Assembly (NCBI GenBank): GCA_964385045.1
Contig: CAYLNM010000156.1
Span: 1 to 10,025 of the forward strand
Length of the DNA stretch: 10,025 nucleotides
Reading direction: 5' to 3'
From: CAYLNM01 sp964385045
GTDB taxonomy: Bacteria > Planctomycetota > Phycisphaerae > Phycisphaerales > SM1A02
Part shown: positions 1-4,751 of the stretch, in pieces
Position numbering within the stretch: the stretch's first letter is position 1
How the letters are laid out: every line of letters begins with the position of its first letter
The notes under the pieces: model-generated
Told to the model about the DNA's origin: nothing
What the model saw: only the letters and a program-made list of their open reading frames with translations
Database searches by the model: none
Translations under genes and position numbers: made by a program

Positions 1-77
1 GGCGGGGGGACCGCCGGATCGTGGCCGTCGCCGGCCCCGGACGCCGCCGCTGGCGGCCGGCGGCGGGCGACGTCACC

Positions 78-710
78 ATGACGCACATGAGCGACGACCG
101 CGACGACGCGGGATCGGCCGCCGCCCCGGACGCGGCCCCGGTCCGCCTCGGCATCCTCACCGTCTCCGACCGCGCCCACGCCGGCGCCTACGAGGACCGC
201 GGCGGCCCTGCGATCCGGGCCTACTTCGAGGAGGTCGTCGACGGCCCGTGGGAGCCCGTCGCCCACGTGGTGCCGGACGAGCGGCCGCAGGTCGCCGGGG
301 CGATCGCGTCGCTGGTCGACGACGCGGGATGCTGCCTCGTGGTGACGACCGGGGGCACGGGGCCGGCCCCGCGCGACGTCACGCCCGAGGCCACCGCCGA
401 CGCGTGCCGCGCGATGCTGCCCGGCTTCGGGGAGCTGATGCGGCGGGTCAGCCTCGAGGTGGTGCCGACCGCGATCCTCTCGCGGCAGACGGCGGGAATC
501 CGCGGGGCGGCGCTGGTCGTCAACCTCCCCGGCCAGCCCAAGGCGATCGCCGAGTGCCTCGACGCGGTGATGCCGGCGATCCCCTACGGCATCGAGCTCG
601 CGGGCGGCCCGTGGATCGCCACGCGGCCCGGCCCGGCCCGCGCGCCGGCGTTCCGGCCGCGGTCGGCGGGGGATCCGCCGCCGCACGGGCGGCGACCGGC
701 GGAGGGCTGA
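78..710 (+). CDS. mog: MogA-type molybdopterin adenylyltransferase
   Basis: This 210-residue cytosolic protein should catalyse adenylylation of molybdopterin, the step before molybdate insertion in molybdenum cofactor biosynthesis. It aligns along nearly its whole length with E. coli Mog as I remember it. The start of the domain, LGILTVSDRAHAG, is at about residues 24-36. The TTGGTG loop is at 90-95 and RDVTPEA at 99-105. PGFGELMR (115-122), PTAILSRQ (130-137) and NLPGQPKAI (149-157) are also conserved. The two aspartates matching catalytic D49 and D82 of E. coli Mog are present as D67 (in VVPDE) and D100 (in RDVTP). About ten residues found before the PYCIQL-like segment of E. coli Mog are absent, giving the compact form. 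The first 22 residues are acidic/Ala-rich and probably disordered. I chose the ATG at 78; the ATG at 87 is equally possible, and no clear Shine-Dalgarno site decides it. The open frame continues upstream to a GTG at 21 but with no family similarity. No other cofactor gene is visible. Confidence 0.95.
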   Translation: MTHMSDDRDDAGSAAAPDAAPVRLGILTVSDRAHAGAYEDRGGPAIRAYFEEVVDGPWEPVAHVVPDERPQVAGAIASLVDDAGCCLVVTTGGTGPAPRDVTPEATADACRAMLPGFGELMRRVSLEVVPTAILSRQTAGIRGAALVVNLPGQPKAIAECLDAVMPAIPYGIELAGGPWIATRPGPARAPAFRPRSAGDPPPHGRRPAEG

Positions 711-740
711 GCGGCGAGGCGGGCGGCGAGGCGGGCGGCG
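711..740. repeat. 12-bp tandem repeat, 2.5 copies
   Basis: The unit GCGGCGAGGCGG occurs at 711-722 and 723-734, followed by a half copy at 735-740, starting right after the mog stop codon. It lies in the 68-bp gap between the convergent mog and TPR genes. The gap also holds short self-complementary stretches (CGGCGCGCCG at 736-745 and GGGGCGCCCC at 767-776). None is followed by a T-run, so I do not call a terminator. Confidence 0.6.
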
Positions 741-778
741 CGCCGGCCCCCGAGACGGTGGGACGCGGGGCGCCCCCC

Positions 779-1732
779 TCAGTGCCCGTCGGCCTCGGCC
801 GGCTTCGCGGCGTCGAGGGCCTCCGCGGCGCCCGTGGTCGGCTCGGGTGGGCCCTCGAGCAGGCTCGCGGCCCGCGCCTCGTCGAGCATCCGCCGGATCG
901 CGGTCGCCGCCCGGTGCTCGGGATGCTCGGCGAGGATGCCCGCGACCAGCTCGTGGCACTCCTCGAGCCGGCCGGCGTCGAGCAGGACGCTGGCGAGGTT
1001 GCCGCGGGCGTCGGGCGAGCCGGGCTCGATCACGAGGGCGGCCCGGGCGAGGCGCTCGGCCTCCTCGAGATTGCCGCGGCGCCGCTCGAGGACCGCGAGG
1101 CTGCTGAGGGTCGGCGCGCTGGTGGGCTCGAGGGCGAGGGCCCCCGCGAACATCGCGTACGCGTCGTCGAGCCGGTCGGCCGCGAGCAGCGCGCTGGCCG
1201 CGTTGTGCAGGTGCTCCCAGTTCTCGGGGTCGGCGGTGGCCGCCGCCCGCCACTGCTCCGCCGCCGACTCGTGCTCGCCCTCGCCGTACTCCAGCAGCGC
1301 GAGCTGGTGGTGGATCCCGGCGTGGCCGGGGGCGGCCTCGATCGCCTGGGCGAGCGTGGTGCGGGCCTCGTCGGTGCGGCCGAGGTCGGCGAGGACCGAC
1401 GCGCGGTTGAACCAGGCCGAGGCGTGGGCCGGGTCCGCGGACACCGCGCGGTCCCATGCGTCGAGGGCGTCCTCCGCACGGCCCTGCTCGCGGCGGACGA
1501 CGCCGAGGTTGTAGTGGGCCTCGACGATCGTCGGATCGGCCTCGACCGCCTGCTCGAGGTAGAAGGCCGCCTGGTCGAGCCGGCCGGTCTGGCCGCAGAT
1601 CGAGCCCAGCAGCCGCAGGGCCTGCGGCTGGGCCGGCGCCCGGTCCAGGATCGACCGGTAGCGACGCTCGGCCTCCTCGAGATCCCCCGCGACGTGGCGG
1701 GCGTGGGCCTGGCGAAGACGTTCCTCGATCAT
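779..1732 (-). CDS. TPR-repeat protein of unknown partner
   Basis: The 317-residue product consists almost entirely of tetratricopeptide repeats, which form a helical scaffold for binding other proteins. Eight units of 34 residues can be laid out at about residues 2-33, 37-67, 70-101, 104-135, 138-169, 172-203, 206-237 and 240-271. Most show the usual W/L-G-Y/A-F-A-P spacing, for example HYNLGVVRREQGR and WFNRASVLADLGR. Each repeat ends in a D/E-P-like turn (EADP, SADP, TADP, LEPT, IEPG, AEHP). The last 45 residues are Ala/Glu-rich and probably unstructured. There is no signal peptide or membrane helix and no fused catalytic domain, so it is probably cytosolic with an unknown ligand. The ATG at 1732 is used here. 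A GTG at 1738, two codons earlier, has a GGAG at 1746-1749 seven bases before it and may be the true start. The open frame extends further upstream, but that part is low-complexity and reads through non-coding repeats. The gene converges on mog and diverges from the prepilin gene. Confidence 0.88.
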   Translation of the reverse strand: MIEERLRQAHARHVAGDLEEAERRYRSILDRAPAQPQALRLLGSICGQTGRLDQAAFYLEQAVEADPTIVEAHYNLGVVRREQGRAEDALDAWDRAVSADPAHASAWFNRASVLADLGRTDEARTTLAQAIEAAPGHAGIHHQLALLEYGEGEHESAAEQWRAAATADPENWEHLHNAASALLAADRLDDAYAMFAGALALEPTSAPTLSSLAVLERRRGNLEEAERLARAALVIEPGSPDARGNLASVLLDAGRLEECHELVAGILAEHPEHRAATAIRRMLDEARAASLLEGPPEPTTGAAEALDAAKPAEADGH

Positions 1733-1745
1733 GGTCACGGCGGGG

Positions 1746-1749
1746 CTCC
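1746..1749 (-). promoter_or_regulatory. Ribosome binding site before the TPR gene
   Basis: Read on the minus strand, GGAG is followed by seven bases and then GTG (1738-1736), with ATG six bases further on (1732-1730). The spacing suits the GTG better than the ATG, so this site is the argument for a start two codons upstream of the listed one. Confidence 0.4.
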
Positions 1750-1962
1750 GGGCGGGGCGGGGTCTGGGTCGGGGGCCGGCCGAGACATGGGTGGCCGGTC
1801 GGGCGTCACGACGCGCGACGGCGTGCCGGTGCCCGTGGCGCGGTCGGCCCGCACTGGTGCCGGGCTCCAGCCGGGAGCCGCCGCCGCTCCTGCGGGGGCC
1901 GGGACGTCCGGAAACCGCGCGGACCGCGCCCCCCTCGCGGGTGGTTCCGGGCAGCCGATGCG

Positions 1963-2016
1963 CGGCCCTCCCGGCCCTCCCGGCCCTCCCGCACCTCCCG
2001 GCCCTCCCGCACCACC
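1963..2016. repeat. 9-bp tandem repeat (CGGCCCTCC), six units
   Basis: Units run at 1963-1971, 1972-1980, 1981-1989, 1990-1998, 1999-2007 and 2008-2016. The first three and the fifth are perfect CGGCCCTCC. The fourth is CGCACCTCC and the sixth CGCACCACC. The array is strongly pyrimidine-rich on the + strand. Because 9 is a multiple of 3 it stays open in all frames, producing collagen-like GPP or Pro-Ser-Arg runs that I regard as non-coding. It sits between the divergent TPR and prepilin genes. Confidence 0.85.
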
Positions 2017-2229
2017 CGGGCAACCGGGGCCCGCGTGGCGTCGAACCCTGCCCGCGGGGTAGCCTGCCCGTCCTCGTCCCTCGGTCCGCCCGCCCGCGTG
2101 CGCGAACGACGTTCACGAGATCGCGAGAGCGCACCGGCCCCGCGGTGGGGTCCGCGGGGCCTGCCGGTGCCGAGGGACGGGCGAGCGGAGATCGGCGTGC
2201 AGCGAGTCGGTCCCAGTCGATCGCCTGAG

Positions 2230-3291
2230 ATGACCGCGCCGCCGGTGCGGTGCGGTGGTCGTGATGCGCCCGGCCGGGGCCCCGGGCGGCCGACCGTGGC
2301 GCGGCCCGGCGGTGTCGGTGGTCGCCCGGGATCCGGGCCGCCCCGCCGCGGACTCACCATCACCGAGCTGAGCCTCGCCTTCGCGGTTCTGGTGGTCCTG
2401 CTCGCGGTGCTCATCCCGTCGATGCACCGGGCCCGCATCGGCGCGTGGCGCGACCAGTCGCAGGCGAACCTGCGGGTGCTGCACCGGGCGTGGGTCGAGT
2501 GGCTCGACGAGCACGACGGCCGCTTTCCGTTCGTGCCGTCGCAGCCGAGCTGGCAGTGGGGCGGGGTTCGGCACTCGAGCGTGACCGGCCGACCGTTCCT
2601 CGACACCGACCGGCCGCTGAGCCTCGCCTTCGAGGCGACCGCCCAGGCGGTCGACTGGTTCCGCTGCCCGGCCGACTCGGGGATCACCGGCGAGACCCCC
2701 GGCGTCGGCACCGGCGAGCGGACCTGCTACGAGGCGTTCGGCACCAGCTACCGGGCGAACCCGCGGCTGCTCGACGCGCGGCTGAACGTCGGGGCCGGCA
2801 TGCGGATCGAGGGCGATCTCGCCCGCGGCCTGCGTCTCGGCGAGATCGCCACCGCCCCGTCGCGGCTGATGATCCTCGGCGAGCCGCTGTGGGCGGAGGT
2901 CCTGCGCGGCACCGGGCTCGACGCCGACTGGTACGACCAGCCGGGCCACGCGAACCTGCTGTTCCTCGACGGCCGCGTCTCGTTCGAGGAGGTCGTGCCC
3001 GGCGGCGGGGCGGGCTCGCCCGTCTTCGAGCCGCAGCTGCGGTGGGTGGTGCGGCCCATGGTGGTGCCGCCGGCCGGGGCCGGGGCCGGGCCCGGGGCCG
3101 GGCTGGGCCACGGGCGCGGCGACGGATCGGCGGCGGCCGAGGGCGCGGCCGCGACGCCGGCGCTCCCGGGGCCGCCCGCCTCGCATCGACGGTGGCCCGC
3201 ACCGGCGGCGGGCGAATGGCCGGGGGCCGCGGGGGCCGCCGGGGCCGCGGCAGGGTCCGAGAACGCCTCGATCGACGGGTTCCGGCCCTGA
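2230..3291 (+). CDS. Prepilin-like protein, H-X9-DG family (pseudopilin)
   Basis: This 353-residue protein has the hallmarks of a type IV pilin/type II secretion pseudopilin. The prepilin peptidase site RRG|LTITE has cleavage after G41 and Glu at mature position 5 (E46). A hydrophobic helix follows at about 42-64 and then a soluble domain. The domain carries the CPAD motif (146-149) and the block QPGHANLLFLDG (237-248) that marks the processing-associated H-X9-DG group (DUF1559-like). Here Gln occupies the usual His position, while the following G and N are kept. Residues 280-353 form an Ala/Gly/Pro-rich tail, probably flexible. The leader is unusually long (41 residues, Arg/Gly/Pro-rich). 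A GTG at 2296 would shorten it to 19 residues, and neither start has a clear Shine-Dalgarno site. It probably sits in the inner membrane and may assemble in a secretion or pilus machine. The glycosyltransferase gene starts 51 bp after its stop. No secretion ATPase or prepilin peptidase is in the window. Confidence 0.85.
   Translation: MTAPPVRCGGRDAPGRGPGRPTVARPGGVGGRPGSGPPRRGLTITELSLAFAVLVVLLAVLIPSMHRARIGAWRDQSQANLRVLHRAWVEWLDEHDGRFPFVPSQPSWQWGGVRHSSVTGRPFLDTDRPLSLAFEATAQAVDWFRCPADSGITGETPGVGTGERTCYEAFGTSYRANPRLLDARLNVGAGMRIEGDLARGLRLGEIATAPSRLMILGEPLWAEVLRGTGLDADWYDQPGHANLLFLDGRVSFEEVVPGGGAGSPVFEPQLRWVVRPMVVPPAGAGAGPGAGLGHGRGDGSAAAEGAAATPALPGPPASHRRWPAPAAGEWPGAAGAAGAAAGSENASIDGFRP
3071..3109 (+). 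repeat. GGGGCC-type imperfect repeat inside the prepilin tail
   Basis: Overlapping GGGGCC/CCGGGG units recur through this stretch and encode the Ala-Gly/Pro-Gly alternation at about residues 281-293 of the prepilin. A second G-rich stretch with GGGGGCC and GGGGCC lies at about 3220-3250 (Gly-Ala-Ala repeats). Such DNA can expand or contract in threes without breaking the frame, and it has several runs of four or more G, so four-stranded structures are possible. Confidence 0.5.
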
Positions 3292-3331
3292 GGACCGCGG
3301 GGCGGGCGGCGCCGGAGCCGATGCGGGGGTC

Positions 3332-3336
3332 GGAGG
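3332..3336 (+). promoter_or_regulatory. Ribosome binding site for the glycosyltransferase
   Basis: GGAGG lies six bases before the GTG at 3343. It is the best-placed rightward Shine-Dalgarno site I noticed, and it fixes that GTG as the start of the glycosyltransferase rather than later in-frame codons. Confidence 0.7.
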
Positions 3337-3342
3337 TCCGCC

Positions 3343-4623
3343 GTGCCCGACGCGACACCCCCCCACGTGACCGCCGGCTCGACCGAGCCCCGCGCGGCCG
3401 GTTCCGCCGCGGCGCATGCCGCCGGCGCCGCGGCGGCCGACGTCGCCGCCGACCGCGGCGACGGCCCGCCGCCCGACCTCTCCGTCCTGGTCCCGACCCA
3501 CCGCCGCCCGCGGGCGGTCGAGCGGCTGCTCACGGGCCTGGCCCGGCAGACGCCCGACGCGGGCGAGCACGAGATCGTCCTCGGGTTCGACGGGCCGGAC
3601 CCCGAGGGCGAGCGGCGGGCCCGCCGGGCCTGGCTCACCGCCGGCGGCCGGCCGGGCCGGCTGCGGATCGCGGCCGGTCCCGGTCGCGGCTACATCGCCG
3701 TGCGGCACCGGCTGCTGCCGACGCTCCGCGGCCGCATCGTGGTGAGCCTGAACGACGACGTGGTGCCGGTGCCCGGATTCCTCGCCGCCCATCGGCGGGC
3801 GCACGAGGACCTCGCGGCCGCCGGACGGCAGGCGGTGGTGGTGGGGGACTCGCGCTTCGCCCCGGTGCCCGATCCGACCCTCCTCGACGCGGCGCTCGAC
3901 CGGACCGGCCTCGTGTTCTTCTGGCACGCGATGGTGGACGAGCGGGGCGAGCCGCGGAGCCGTCCCGGCCGGGCCGAGCGCGACCGCGACTGGGGCTTCC
4001 GCCACTGCTTCGGCCTGAACGTCTCGGTCCTGCGGTCGGAGCTCGAGGCCGCGGGCGGGGTGCCGAGCGTGCCCGAGACGTACGGGTACGACGACGTGGA
4101 GCTCGGCTGGCGACTGTCGCGCCGCGGACTGCCGGTGCTGTTCCGCCCCGAGGCGGCGGCCCCGCACGAGCACCGCTACCGGGCCGCCGGCCTGCTGCAG
4201 CGGGAGTTCCGGCTCGGCCGGGCGGCCGTCCGCTATGCAACGGTCGCCCCCGACTTCGCGCGGGCGCTCTTCGGCCGCGACCTGCGGTCCGAGGACGAGC
4301 GGGCGTGGGCCCGCGGCTTTCTCGCGCGCGAGCGCGGCGACCTGCTCGCCCGGCGGACGCGCTTCCTCGCCCTCGATCACCTGCCGGCCTGCGACGTGGC
4401 CGCGGCCGTCCTGCCGCTCACCTGCGATCTCGTGGCCGACTTGGCGCGACCGCTGCGACGGGCCTGCTGGTACGAGGGCCTGCTGACCGAGGCCGGCGAG
4501 GTGATCGAGCCGCACCGCGCGATCACGCCGCGGGCCGAGGCGGCGCCGATGCCGCCGCCCGTGGCCGCCTCCGGCCGCGGCGCATCCGCGACCCCGTCCG
4601 ACGCGCTCGCGGCGGTGGCCTGA
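3343..4623 (+). CDS. Family-2-like (GT-A) glycosyltransferase
   Basis: The 426-residue protein should transfer a sugar from a nucleotide-sugar donor to an unidentified acceptor in the cytoplasm. After a 44-residue Ala-rich, probably disordered start, the GT-A fold opens with LSVLVPTHRR (46-55). IVLGFDG (78-84) is the next strand. The metal/nucleotide-binding DXD-like element is SLNDDVVP (135-142). The acceptor-side motif YGYDDVELGWRL (247-258) resembles the (E/D)DxELgwR signature of the galactosyltransferase/GT27 C-terminal module found in many bacterial GT2 enzymes. A PHEH pair of histidines follows at 274-277. About 120 helical residues and a Pro/Ala-rich tail complete it. There is no membrane helix or signal peptide. 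The GTG start is supported by GGAGG six bases upstream. The gene lies 51 bp after the prepilin gene on the same strand and is probably cotranscribed. The substrate cannot be read from the sequence. Confidence 0.87.
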   Translation: MPDATPPHVTAGSTEPRAAGSAAAHAAGAAAADVAADRGDGPPPDLSVLVPTHRRPRAVERLLTGLARQTPDAGEHEIVLGFDGPDPEGERRARRAWLTAGGRPGRLRIAAGPGRGYIAVRHRLLPTLRGRIVVSLNDDVVPVPGFLAAHRRAHEDLAAAGRQAVVVGDSRFAPVPDPTLLDAALDRTGLVFFWHAMVDERGEPRSRPGRAERDRDWGFRHCFGLNVSVLRSELEAAGGVPSVPETYGYDDVELGWRLSRRGLPVLFRPEAAAPHEHRYRAAGLLQREFRLGRAAVRYATVAPDFARALFGRDLRSEDERAWARGFLARERGDLLARRTRFLALDHLPACDVAAAVLPLTCDLVADLARPLRRACWYEGLLTEAGEVIEPHRAITPRAEAAPMPPPVAASGRGASATPSDALAAVA

Positions 4624-4633
4624 GGGCGGGGGC

Positions 4634-4649
4634 CCCGCGCTGCCGCGGG
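4634..4649 (+). terminator. Possible hairpin after the glycosyltransferase
   Basis: CCCGCG (4634-4639) and CGCGGG (4644-4649) form a perfect 6-bp all-GC stem with a CTGC loop, ten bases after the stop codon at 4621-4623. No T-run follows. A second weak 6-bp stem, GCGACG (4717-4722) with CGTCGC (4738-4743), lies closer to the end of the opposing gene. In DNA this GC-rich such stems arise by chance, so the call is tentative. Confidence 0.25.
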
Positions 4650-4751
4650 TCGGAGGGGCCGGACGGATGCCCGCCCCGCAGGGCGCGCGTCGGTGCGCGG
4701 GTACGCCGGTGCGCCAGCGACGTGACGGCGTGACGCTCGTCGCCCCGAGCC

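Larger units (their letters stand above)
1739..2229. other. Divergent intergenic region (491 bp)
   Basis: This stretch separates the leftward TPR gene from the rightward prepilin gene, so it should hold promoters for both. I see no recognisable -35/-10 pair. It is GC-rich and repetitive (see the 9-bp repeat at 1963-2016). It is open in several frames, but the translations are Arg/Pro/Gly low-complexity with no domain signature. The only short symmetric site I noticed is GAACGACGTTC at 2104-2114, described among the rejected items. Confidence 0.6.

Noticed and set aside
1..77. Extension of mog upstream to the GTG at 21
   Set aside because: The added residues are Arg/Pro/Gly-rich and have no counterpart in known Mog proteins.
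248..2062. A 604-codon plus-strand frame ending in a collagen-like Gly-Pro-Pro run
   Set aside because: It overlaps mog in another frame and runs antisense to the TPR gene. The collagen-like end is just the 9-bp repeat read in one frame.
2104..2114. GAACGACGTTC, resembling a LexA (SOS) operator
   Set aside because: The half-sites are GAAC and GTTC, but the spacer is 3 bases instead of the 4 (Gram-positive type) or 7 (alphaproteobacterial type) of known boxes. One short palindrome is expected by chance.
4624..4751. Possible small RNA or tRNA in the gap between the convergent glycosyltransferase genes
   Set aside because: I could not fold a cloverleaf or find T-loop consensus. Short direct repeats such as CGTGACG and CGGTGCGC are present but carry no recognisable RNA gene.
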